Assembly: GCF_036227205.1 (NCBI RefSeq)
Contig: NZ_CP109442.1
Coordinates: forward strand, 9,982,001 to 10,046,000
Length of the DNA: 64,000 nucleotides
Direction: 5' to 3'
DNA from: Amycolatopsis sp. NBC_01480
Lineage (GTDB): Bacteria > Actinomycetota > Actinomycetes > Mycobacteriales > Pseudonocardiaceae
Numbering within the stretch: the stretch's first letter is position 1; each line of letters opens with the position of its first letter. A model generated the notes under the pieces. That model saw nothing but the letters and a program-made list of their open reading frames with translations, made no database searches and was not told the origin of the DNA. Both the position numbers and the translations under genes were made by a program. Positions 31,721 through 39,496 of the stretch are shown here, piece after piece.

Positions 31721-32395
31721 ATGGACGTCGGCAGCATCGCCGCCGCCATCGCCTTCGGGGCGATGTGCGTCGCGGTTTGGCAGGCTGCAGAGGCTCGACG
31801 CGCTCGCAAGACCGCGAGCGAGCAAGCCCGGATCGCCGAAGAGGCGTTGGCGGAGACCCGGAAACAAACGGAGCTAGCGCGCGATGCCCGAACGAACGCG
31901 GCTCTTAACCTGGACGCGGCAGAGAAAGCGGCGGCCGCGGCACAGGCCAGCGCCGGCGAGGCACGCACGGCGAACGCATTAGCCCGGGAACAGCACGCCC
32001 GCGAGAAGGCCGCGAAGACCGGGGCCGCGCTGGCGAGGGCGAGGAAGGTTCACATCGAGATTAGCGGAATGGGCGGATACCGCGTCCATGTTCACAACGG
32101 TGCGGAAGAGCATGTTTACCAGGTCGAACTCGAGAATTTCATGAGGGTTGACCGGCCCTCGTGGGGATGGCGGATTTCTCCCACTGTGATGGGCGCGGCA
32201 TCGATGCACGACCGGATCGATCCTGGTCACGAGGAGTCCAGGTTCTTTGTCGAAATGCTCGACGAAGACGGAGCGCGACAGCCGTTCGATCTCGCGGGCA
32301 ACCACGTCGAGGTCACCATTGGCTACTCCGACACAGACGGGCAACGCTGGCGGCGTACCGATTCCGGCGATCCGGAACCCGTCGACAATGCCTAG
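31721..32395 (+). CDS. Membrane-anchored coiled-coil protein, unknown function
   Basis: 224 residues. An N-terminal membrane span (VGSIAAAIAFGAMCVAVW) is followed by an alanine-rich coiled coil (about residues 22-110, many E/A/R heptads). A C-terminal beta domain follows (RKVHIEISGMGGYRVHVHNG, FFVEMLDEDG). This layout occurs in small accessory proteins of mobile elements, but no family was recognised. The stop codon lies inside the CTAG target repeat of the IS1380 element, so the protein is complete. It is preceded closely by the frameshifted gene. Confidence 0.6.
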   Translation: MDVGSIAAAIAFGAMCVAVWQAAEARRARKTASEQARIAEEALAETRKQTELARDARTNAALNLDAAEKAAAAAQASAGEARTANALAREQHAREKAAKTGAALARARKVHIEISGMGGYRVHVHNGAEEHVYQVELENFMRVDRPSWGWRISPTVMGAASMHDRIDPGHEESRFFVEMLDEDGARQPFDLAGNHVEVTIGYSDTDGQRWRRTDSGDPEPVDNA

Positions 32396-32548
32396 CCTCG
32401 ATCTTTCATGGGGTTGTGGGGTTCGGTGGATGTTTCTGTGGTGGCCTAAATTTGGTCGGAAGCGGTGGTGTGGGCATGGTTGCGAGCCGGTTGTCGCATC
32501 GGCGGGCGGGGTCCGGGGGTCCTTGGTTGTCGGGGTGATGGGTGCGGA

Positions 32549-32943
32549 GTCAGTCAGGCCAGGGCGCTGCGCGCAGCCGGGTGAAGGCGTCCGCGAGGTG
32601 TTCGGCCCAGGGCCAGTCGCGGTCGAGATGCATGCTGTGCTTGCGGGCGGTGCGGGTGAGTTTCGCCGCGACCGCGCAGATCTTGTAGCGGAACGTCGCG
32701 GGTTCGCAGCGGGCCAGGTCATCGGTGAAGCACAGCGTCTGGGCCCAGGTGAGCAGGTCCGCGGCGGTCAGGGCCAGTTCCAGCCAGGCTTTGTTCTCGG
32801 CGTAGCCGCGGCAGGGCAGGTTGCGCAGGCCGGTGGCTTTGCCGCAGCGGATGCGGTCTTCGACGCGGGCGTGGGATCGGTGGTGGGTTTCGAGGTCGGC
32901 GAGTTGCCCGCCGGTGGTGTCGGTGATGAACGCGGTGAACTGA
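32549..32943 (-). pseudogene. IS1380 transposase, C-terminal piece
   Basis: The minus-strand frame reads TAFITDTTGGQLADLE, then HHRSHARVEDRIRCGKATGL, NLPCRGYAENKAWLELAL and ends RLRAAPWPD-stop. This is the C-terminal third of an IS1380 transposase, including the final catalytic-region RVEDRIR segment. It continues exactly from the N-terminal piece at 34276 once the IS3 insertion and its AAC duplication are removed. Confidence 0.85.
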
Positions 32944-32970
32944 GGTTCCCCCCGAACAGTGGACAGGTCT

Positions 32971-33885
32971 TCAAGCAGCTTTCGCTGCGCCTGTCAGGGA
33001 CTGTTCGTAGCACACAGGATTGAGCATCCCGATAGCCGAGTGACGCCTCTCATTGTTGTACCGACCGATCCACTTGTCAACTGCAGCAACAAGTTCTGCC
33101 TTGACTGTGAACGTGTGGCGGTAAAAGTACTCGTGCTTGAACGTTGACCAGAACGATTCCGCGGGGCTGTTGTCCCAGCAGATACCGGTCTCACCCATCG
33201 ACCGTTTCAACCCGTACCGGTCGCAGGCTCGCGCCGTCAACCCGGCCGTGAATTCCCCACCGCGATCGGAATGCAGCACTGTGCCGGCGACACCGCGGCT
33301 GCGGCAGGCCACCGCCGCGTCGATGGCCTCACAGACCATGTCAGCACCGATATGGTCGGCGACGATGTGCCCGAGCACGCGGCGGGAATGCCCGTCGCGG
33401 ATCGCGCACAAGTACAGATCACCCTCACCGCAGGTGAGGTAGGTGATGTCGGTCAGCCAGACCGCGTCGAGCTTGCCCTGGTCGAAGTTGCGTCGCACCA
33501 GATCCGGCGGAAACGACGCCGCCGGGTCAACCACCGTGGTGCGGACTTTGAAGGTGCGGGGACTGATGCCCTCGATCCCGATTCCGGCCATGATTGCCGC
33601 GACGGTTTTCTCGTTCACTGTTTCACCGCGTGCCCGTAGTTCGGCGGTGATCCGCGGGGACCCGTAGGTACCGTCGGACTCGGTGTGTACGTCGAGGATC
33701 TTCACCGCCAGATCAGCGCGGCGCTGCCGCCGGGGCGTCAACATCGTTGCTGCGGAACGTTTCATGTACGCGTAGTAGCCGGACGTCGAGACACCGAGCA
33801 GCCGCGCCATGCGCAGGACAGAGAACCGTGTGCCCTCGGGTGGTGTGGAGCCGGCGGGCTCGTCGGGGCCGGCGTACTTCGCCAT
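32971..33885 (-). CDS. IS3-family transposase OrfB (DDE integrase core)
   Basis: 304 residues. An HTH_21-type N-terminus with YGSPRITAELRARG precedes the rve core. The DDE residues are Asp in WLTDITYL, Asp in LHSDRGGEF and Glu in DNSPAESFWSTFKHE. The start ATG overlaps the OrfA stop as TGATG. Translational coupling or frameshifting would give the active OrfAB. Confidence 0.92.
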   Translation of the reverse strand: MAKYAGPDEPAGSTPPEGTRFSVLRMARLLGVSTSGYYAYMKRSAATMLTPRRQRRADLAVKILDVHTESDGTYGSPRITAELRARGETVNEKTVAAIMAGIGIEGISPRTFKVRTTVVDPAASFPPDLVRRNFDQGKLDAVWLTDITYLTCGEGDLYLCAIRDGHSRRVLGHIVADHIGADMVCEAIDAAVACRSRGVAGTVLHSDRGGEFTAGLTARACDRYGLKRSMGETGICWDNSPAESFWSTFKHEYFYRHTFTVKAELVAAVDKWIGRYNNERRHSAIGMLNPVCYEQSLTGAAKAA

Positions 33886-34217
33886 CAGATCGAACCTCGC
33901 GGGTTCTTCTGCATCGCGGCAAAGTACGCCGACGCTTTTACCAAGAACGCGTTGTCCTTCTCCAGCTCGGCCACCTGCCTGCGCAATCGCAGCAGTTCGG
34001 CTTGCTCTGCAGCTTCCAGGGGTTTCTCGCCGTGGACCCCGGCGGCGGCGATCCTCCGCCGTTCGTCTTTGACCCAGACACTGAACATCCCCGGATCGAT
34101 CCCCAGCTCACGGGCAACCTCGGCGATCGTGCGGTCGGAGTCGATCACACGATGCGCAGCCTCAATCTTGTACTCGGCCGTGTACGACCGACGCTTACGA
34201 GGAGGCATAACGGACAT
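33885..34217 (-). CDS. IS3-family transposase OrfA
   Basis: 110 residues. The helix-turn-helix reads RRSYTAEYKIEAAHRVI and IAEVARELGIDPGMFSVWVKDE. It is followed by a leucine-zipper-like coil, LLRLRRQVAELEKDNAFLVKA, typical of OrfA. It recognises the element ends. It directly precedes orfB. Confidence 0.92.
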   Translation of the reverse strand: MSVMPPRKRRSYTAEYKIEAAHRVIDSDRTIAEVARELGIDPGMFSVWVKDERRRIAAAGVHGEKPLEAAEQAELLRLRRQVAELEKDNAFLVKASAYFAAMQKNPRGSI

Positions 34218-34241
34218 CCTTCCAGCAGGACCGCAGTCCTG

Positions 34242-35261
34242 CTAGCTCGGTGTCCACCGCCCAGGGGGAACCTCAAACCGGTGCCCGTCGGTGTCGGTGA
34301 ACCGTAGCTGAGCACCGGGGTGTGGTCGTTCCCGGCGGATGATGACCCGTGCACCAGTTGGCCATGTCGTCAGGTCGAGCATGTCGGTGATCTCGGCGAC
34401 CCATGCCCCCTTGCGTGGCCGGCCGTCGAGGTCGTAGGCCGGGACCCACGCGTCGGCGGGAATGACGAGGACCGCGGCCTGGACCTCGGCGGCGATGGAG
34501 AACCCGAGGGAGAAGCCGCATCCCGCGGCGCGCACGGCAGCGGCGAAGGCGTGGGTCGCGCCGGCGGCGTCGGTCCGCACCACCACGCGGGGCGTCTCGG
34601 GATCATCGGGGATGGGCCGGGCGTGAGCGGGCAGCGCGGCCAGGGCCATGGTGAGGATCTCGATATGGTCAGCGGCGGTGTTCGACCCGGCCCGGCCGGG
34701 CCGCAGGATCCCGGCCAGCGCTTCCCCACCGGCAACGTCGGGGCGGTCCAGGTAGGCCAGCAGCGGGTGGAACCCAAACGTCTTCTTCCAGGTTTTCGCC
34801 GCGTTCTCTTTCTCGCTGTGCGCGATGGTGATCATCGCGTCGATGTCGATCACCAACCCGTCCTCGATATCGGGACCGGCTCCGGCGGCCCAGGCCCGTT
34901 CCCGCGCGCTCGCGCGGACCGCGCGCAGCCGGGTGAGGTGTTCCTCGTCGACCCGGTCCAGGACCCGCCACGCGGTGGCATCGCTGGCCACCGGCCCGAA
35001 CAATTTGTCCTGGTCCCGCAGCGTCGCCAGATGCGCGAGTGCGTCACCGCCGTCGGCGATCATCACCGACAGATCAGCCAGCACCCGCCCCGGAAGATGG
35101 ACCGGCATCCCGTCGTAGGTGTCGAGAAGCGCTTCCGACCAGCCGGTTCCCAGACCGGTGTTGATCGTCAGCTCCCGCAGCAGCGCCACCCCGGCCCGAG
35201 ACACCAGACCCGCACCGTCCGCGGTGACCTCGACCCGCGACTGCTTGCTATCCTGCACCAA
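34242..35261 (-). pseudogene. IS1380 transposase, N-terminal piece (truncated by IS3)
   Basis: It starts near TTG 35261 / GTG 35258 and reads VTADGAGLVSRAGVALLRELT, with the catalytic Asp region DGLVIDIDAMITIAHSEKENAAKTWKKTFG, ending QLRFTDTDGHRF. The last ten residues before the stop come from the IS3 end. The missing part is at 32549-32943. A full-length frame may be restored only if IS3 leaves precisely. Confidence 0.85.
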
Positions 35262-35382
35262 GGGAGTGCCTTCCTGCTCGTGGAACCTGATGTCTTCGCA
35301 AACACCATTTTCCCTTACAAGACAGGCACTTCCTCCATTTCAAACCCTGATTTACATCACACTGCGCGAAAGACCCAGGCTA

Positions 35383-35592
35383 GTGTCTCGTAAATCTGAG
35401 GGGTTTACTTGGCGTTGTTGTCGACAAGCTTCTTGATGTTGGTCTGTACGAGCCTGACCTTGGCCAAGATCTCTTCGGCCGTGGCGGTCCAGGCGAAGGG
35501 CGCGGCGGTGGCGTTCCAGTGCGCGATCTAGTCGCGGATCTGGGCGATGAGGACCTTCACCGAGCTGAACGTGCCTCGCCGGATGGACTGGA
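35383..35592 (-). pseudogene. Degraded tail of an IS630-family transposase
   Basis: The minus strand reads SIRRGTFSSVKVLIAQIRD-stop-IAHWNA, then AEEILAKVRLVQTNIKKLVDNNAK-stop. It matches the last 60 codons of the intact copy at 35731 with scattered changes and an in-frame TAG. An end-like TAGTGTCTCGTAAATCTG is at 35381. Everything before SIRRG is missing. Confidence 0.8.
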
Positions 35593-35667
35593 GAGTGATG
35601 ATCCGCCTCCGCCGAGCATCGCGCATCCCAGCGCGAGTGCGCCGACATGCGCCACATCCAGTTTCAC
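35593..35667 (-). pseudogene. Possible 5' remnant of a DUF917 gene
   Basis: From GTG 35667 the minus strand reads VKLDVAHVGALALGCAMLGG, then GGSS. This resembles the start of DUF917 proteins such as the intact one at 46183 (ITLDDIEDLAAGAVVLGTGG). It is cut off at the IS630 fragment. Only about 25 codons remain, so the match is suggestive only. Confidence 0.4.
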
Positions 35668-35708
35668 CGCCCGTCAGCGTAACGCGAGCAACTCTCGACC
35701 CGCACCTA

Positions 35709-36869
35709 GTGTCTCGTGATTCTGTTGGCTTTACTTAGTGTTGTTGTCGACGAGTTTCTTGATGTTGGCTTGGACGAGGCGGACTTTGGCGAGGATGTCC
35801 TCGGTGGTGGCGGTCCAGGTGAACGGTGTGGCGTCGGTGTTCCAGTGGATGATGTAGTCGCGGATCTGCTTGATCAGGACTTTGACGCTGGTGAAGGTGC
35901 CGCGGCGGATGGACTGGCGGGTGGCGATGCTGAACCAGGTTTCGATCTGGTTGAGCCAGGAGGAACCTTTGGGGGTGAAGTGGAAGCGCACGTGCGGGTT
36001 TTTCTCCAGCCACGCCATGACGTCGGGCGTGGTGTGGGTGGACAGGTTGTCCAGGACGACGTGGATCTCGGTGCCCGCGTGAGGTTTCACCGCCTTCTTG
36101 AGGAAGGCGAGGAAGTCGGCACCGTTGCGGGTGGGGGTGCACTCGCCGAACACCTCTCCGGTGCTCACGTTGAGTGCGGCGAACAGGTTCGTGGTGCCGT
36201 GCCGGACGTAGTCGTGGGTGCGTTTCTCGCTCGCGTCGAACTCGATCGGCAGCAGCGGCTGAGTGCGGTCCAAGGCCTGGATCTGGGTCTTCTCGTCGAT
36301 CGAGAGCACCACGGCCCCGCCCGGCGGGTCGAGATACAGCCCGACGATGTCAGCGACCTTCTCGGCGAAGGCCGGGTCCTTGCTGATCTTGAACGTGCCC
36401 TGACGATGCGGCTTCAACCCGTTCTCGCGCCACAGCTTCGCCACGTAATGATGCGACACCGACACCCCCTCAGTGCGCGTGATGAACACGGCCATCTCCC
36501 GGCTCGACCAGTGCGACAACCCCAACTCACCAGGCGGACTGGTGCGCGTGGCCGCCAGGATCCGGGCCCGGATCGACGCTGGAACCTGCTCCCGGCCAGC
36601 CCCACGCGGCCGCTCCAGCAACCCCGCGATCCCTTCGGTGCCATAGCGGGACAACCAGAAATTCACCGTCGGCCGCGACACCCCCGCCAACGCCGCGATC
36701 TCCTGCTTCTGCCGCCCCTCCGCCCACCACAACACGATCCGCGCCCGCGTCGCCACCGACGCCGGCACGTCCGAACTGTTCACCAGCGCCCGCAACTCAG
36801 CACGCTCGTCCACCGTCAACTCCATCCGACAAGTAGACCACACGTAAACTAAACAGCATCACACGACAC
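35709..36869 (-). mobile_element. IS630-family insertion sequence
   Basis: 1161 bp flanked by TA on each side (35707-35708, 36870-36871), the IS630 target. The left end is GTGTCTCGTGATTCTGTT and the right end, reversed, GTGTCGTGTGATGCTGTT. One intact transposase gene is inside. Confidence 0.88.
35731..36825 (-). CDS. IS630-family transposase
   Basis: 364 residues from ATG 36825 (MELTVDERAELRALV). The N-terminal helix-turn-helix is QEIAALAGVSRPTVNFWLSRY. The DDE catalytic residues are in VVLSIDEKTQIQA, VVLDNLSTHTTP and SSWLNQIETWFS. The frame is intact and ends LVDNNTK. A diverged partial copy is at 35383-35592. Confidence 0.93.
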   Translation of the reverse strand: MELTVDERAELRALVNSSDVPASVATRARIVLWWAEGRQKQEIAALAGVSRPTVNFWLSRYGTEGIAGLLERPRGAGREQVPASIRARILAATRTSPPGELGLSHWSSREMAVFITRTEGVSVSHHYVAKLWRENGLKPHRQGTFKISKDPAFAEKVADIVGLYLDPPGGAVVLSIDEKTQIQALDRTQPLLPIEFDASEKRTHDYVRHGTTNLFAALNVSTGEVFGECTPTRNGADFLAFLKKAVKPHAGTEIHVVLDNLSTHTTPDVMAWLEKNPHVRFHFTPKGSSWLNQIETWFSIATRQSIRRGTFTSVKVLIKQIRDYIIHWNTDATPFTWTATTEDILAKVRLVQANIKKLVDNNTK

Positions 36870-36975
36870 TAGCACTATCAACTGAATCCGGCGGCGCGGA
36901 GGCCGACCGCCTGCTCTTCGGTTCCGGAGAGCCGCCACGCCGTTCGTGTCGATGCGATGCGCTACCCCGCCACGG

Positions 36976-38619
36976 TCAGCGTCGCCTGCCCTCCGACCAG
37001 TTGCTTTTGTCACCTGCAGCATGGACGGCGAGGTGCACGGCGAGTCGATGGTCGGGTTGGGTGAGGTCGACGGGCAGCAGTCGCTGGATCTTCTCGAGGC
37101 GGTTGAGGATGGTGTTGCGGTGCACGTCGAGCGCCGCGCCTGCCGCGGTGGCCGACGACTCGTTGTCGAGGTAAACCCGCAGGGTGCGGATGAGCTCGCC
37201 GTCGGGATCGCCTGCCTGCAACGGTTCGAGCAGGGCCGCGACCACCTCGCCGAGCGGACCGCTGGTGTACCAGGCGATGAGCAGCCGTTTGACGCTGCTG
37301 GTCTCGACGTGCTCGACCGGGGCTGCGGCCTCGATGGTGTGGGCGAGCATGCAGGCCTGGTCGGCTTCCTGGAGCGAGCGGCCGAGCCCGCCGATGCCTT
37401 GATGGGCGCCACCGATGCCTGCGCAGAGGCGCAGTGGGGATTCGGTGCGCTCCACCTCGAGCAGTGCGCGCCGCACCGTTCTGGCCTGCTCGCCCGCGGC
37501 GCGCACGGTGGGTTCGGCCTCCGTCGTCATCCAGAACGCCCAGCCAGAAGGGCGCTCGACGAGCCGAGCCTGCACGTCGTGAGCCTTGAGCGCGCCTTCC
37601 ACCAGCGCTGCGACGCCACCAGGACCCGTGGGGTCGCCGACCGACCGGACGGCGACGTACACAGCCGAGTGCCAGCCCGCCAGCCGCCAGCCGAGACTCG
37701 TCGCCTGCTCGACCGCGCGCTGCCGCGGAGTTTCAGGATGTTCGAGCAGTTCGGCGAGCAGCAGGGTGCGGTGCCGGCTCTCGCGTTCGAACACGACGGA
37801 GCGCTCTGCGAGGTAGGCGGTGAACGCGATGGCTGCGACGGCGAGGCTCTGCGCGCAGCCGTCACGGACGTGATCGGAGGATTCCGACGGCAGCCGCGCC
37901 GCCAGCCAGAGACCGGGCGATGAGGCGGCAGCCACGGTTGCGGACTGCACGAGCAGCAGCTCATCGGTGTCCCACAGGGTACGGGCGGTGTGTCCGCCCG
38001 GTGCAGCGGCGAACTCCGCGAAGCCGGCGCGAAGCGCACCGGTCAACGCCGGTAGGTCGCCCGCGATCACCTGCCCGTCGGAGTCGACGAGCCCGACCGG
38101 GTGCCGCAGTGCGCCGGCAAGCCGTTCCAGCAGTTCGCCGGAGTCCGCGGGCAGGCTCGACATGGCCGCGATCGTCGCCCTGAGCAGTTTCGCGCCGGCG
38201 ATCGTGGGTGCGCGGACGTGCGGCTCGAGCGCGGCGACAACGCCGCTGACCTCCACATGGTCGAGCAGCACGATCGGCACCCGGAACTTCGCGGCGAGCC
38301 GCTGGGTCGCGAGTGGCATGGGGATCGACGGGTGCTGGGCGACGATGCCGGCGATCTGTGCGCGGAAGGCGATGCGGATCGCCAGGTCGACCTCGACCTC
38401 CTCGGCGCGGAGCTGACTGCGGTCGAACACGACCATGGCCCCCGCCGGCAGGGTCGCGATCGCCCGGGCCGTGGTGCCGGGCACGACGACGCTCACCCGC
38501 CTGCCGGTCGCCTCGTCACCGCCGAGCACTTCCGTGGCCGGCAAGGCACCGCGCGCGAGCAGCTGCCCCACCGTCACGGACTCTCCATGCTCCGTCGATC
38601 CATCTTGTGCGATTCGCAT
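36976..38619 (-). CDS. PucR-family transcriptional regulator
   Basis: 547 residues from ATG 38619. An N-terminal PucR domain (VTVGQLLARGALPATEVLGG, IATLPAGAMVVFDRSQL) precedes a GGDEF-like middle (HSAVYVAVRS; LRLCAGIGGAHQG). The C-terminal HTH_30 is LIRTLRVYLDNESSATAAGAALDVHRNTILNRLEKI, described here in parts. PucR proteins usually activate purine/allantoin or other nitrogen-compound catabolism. It is divergent from the hydantoinase operon with a 118-bp gap and is the likely regulator of it. Confidence 0.9.
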   Translation of the reverse strand: MRIAQDGSTEHGESVTVGQLLARGALPATEVLGGDEATGRRVSVVVPGTTARAIATLPAGAMVVFDRSQLRAEEVEVDLAIRIAFRAQIAGIVAQHPSIPMPLATQRLAAKFRVPIVLLDHVEVSGVVAALEPHVRAPTIAGAKLLRATIAAMSSLPADSGELLERLAGALRHPVGLVDSDGQVIAGDLPALTGALRAGFAEFAAAPGGHTARTLWDTDELLLVQSATVAAASSPGLWLAARLPSESSDHVRDGCAQSLAVAAIAFTAYLAERSVVFERESRHRTLLLAELLEHPETPRQRAVEQATSLGWRLAGWHSAVYVAVRSVGDPTGPGGVAALVEGALKAHDVQARLVERPSGWAFWMTTEAEPTVRAAGEQARTVRRALLEVERTESPLRLCAGIGGAHQGIGGLGRSLQEADQACMLAHTIEAAAPVEHVETSSVKRLLIAWYTSGPLGEVVAALLEPLQAGDPDGELIRTLRVYLDNESSATAAGAALDVHRNTILNRLEKIQRLLPVDLTQPDHRLAVHLAVHAAGDKSNWSEGRRR

Positions 38620-38737
38620 AGAGATCAACTCCGAATTGAGCAGACTGCCTAGTGACAGCCATTGTGTGGTGCGGTTCACTTCCTGGCAACGAGGAGCTGC
38701 GCATCGCCCCGAGATCGCAAGTCCGGTTGGAGTGCCC

Positions 38738-39457
38738 ATGAAGCTGTCTGTCGTCCTTCCCATCATCACCGAGACCTTCGTCGAGCCCGTCCGTCAGGAA
38801 GTCACTGGACTGGTCGCGCCGGGCACCGACGTCGAGGTCCGCCTCCTCGCGCACGGACCGGCGTCGATCGAGTCGCGTTACGACGAGGTCCTTGCCGGGC
38901 CGGCGATCCTCGCCGAGGTCGAAGCTGCCGCTGCCGATGGCGCCGACGCCGTGTTCGTCAACTGTTTCGGTGATCCCGCTGTCCACGCCGCCCGCGAGCT
39001 GGTCGACATCCCGGTGGTGGGCGGATACGAGCCCGCGATGCTCACCGCGATGTCGCTCGGCGACCGCATCGGGATCGTCACGGTGCTGCCCAACGTGGTG
39101 CCGCTGATCCATCACCTGGCCCGTCAGCACGGCCTTGCGGACCGGTGTGGTCCGGTGCGCGTCGTCGACCTGCCGGTGCTCGCCCTCCACAGCCAGGACG
39201 AGCTTCTCCGCCGGCTCGTCGAGCAGGCATCCGATGCCGTGTCCCGGCAGGAAGCGGACGTGATCGTGCTGGGTTGCACAGGGATGCTCGGCGTCGCTGC
39301 GGCTGTTCAGGAGGCGCTGGCGCAGGGTGGCACCCACATCCCGGTCATCGACCCCACCGCGGCTGCAGTGGGGTGGCTGGAGCACCTCGTCCGGCTGGGG
39401 GCGCGGCCGAGCCGCACGACCTACCAGAAGCCGCCCGCGAAAGCGCGGATCGCCTGA
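38738..39457 (+). CDS. Hydantoin racemase / Asp-Glu racemase family protein
   Basis: 239 residues. The two active-site Cys are in VFVNCFGDP and IVLGCTGMLG, the spacing of the Asp/Glu/hydantoin racemase family. The N-terminus is LSVVLPIITETF. It would invert a stereocentre of the ring substrate, or of the product, so that both enantiomers enter the pathway. It is the first gene of the operon, 39 bp before hyuA. Confidence 0.85.
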   Translation: MKLSVVLPIITETFVEPVRQEVTGLVAPGTDVEVRLLAHGPASIESRYDEVLAGPAILAEVEAAAADGADAVFVNCFGDPAVHAARELVDIPVVGGYEPAMLTAMSLGDRIGIVTVLPNVVPLIHHLARQHGLADRCGPVRVVDLPVLALHSQDELLRRLVEQASDAVSRQEADVIVLGCTGMLGVAAAVQEALAQGGTHIPVIDPTAAAVGWLEHLVRLGARPSRTTYQKPPAKARIA

Positions 39458-39496
39458 CGCTCGACACACAGTTTTCTGATCGAAAGCGAGAGTTCG

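Larger units (their letters stand above)
32941..34275 (-). mobile_element. IS3-family insertion sequence nested in the IS1380 transposase
   Basis: 1335 bp. The ends are TGAGGTTCCCCCCGAACAGT at 32941 and, reversed, TGAGGTTCCCCCTGGGCGGT at 34275, then GGACA in both. The target repeat is AAC (32938-32940 and 34276-34278). It carries overlapping orfA and orfB, both apparently intact. Confidence 0.9.
32396..35379 (-). mobile_element. IS1380-family insertion sequence, interrupted by an IS3 element
   Basis: Terminal inverted repeats CCTCGATCTTTC (left) and CCTGGGTCTTTC (right, reversed) are flanked by a 4-bp repeat CTAG at 32392-32395 and 35380-35383. Removing the inner IS3 and one AAC leaves about 1.65 kb, a normal IS1380 size. 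The transposase runs on the minus strand and is split in two. Confidence 0.85.
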
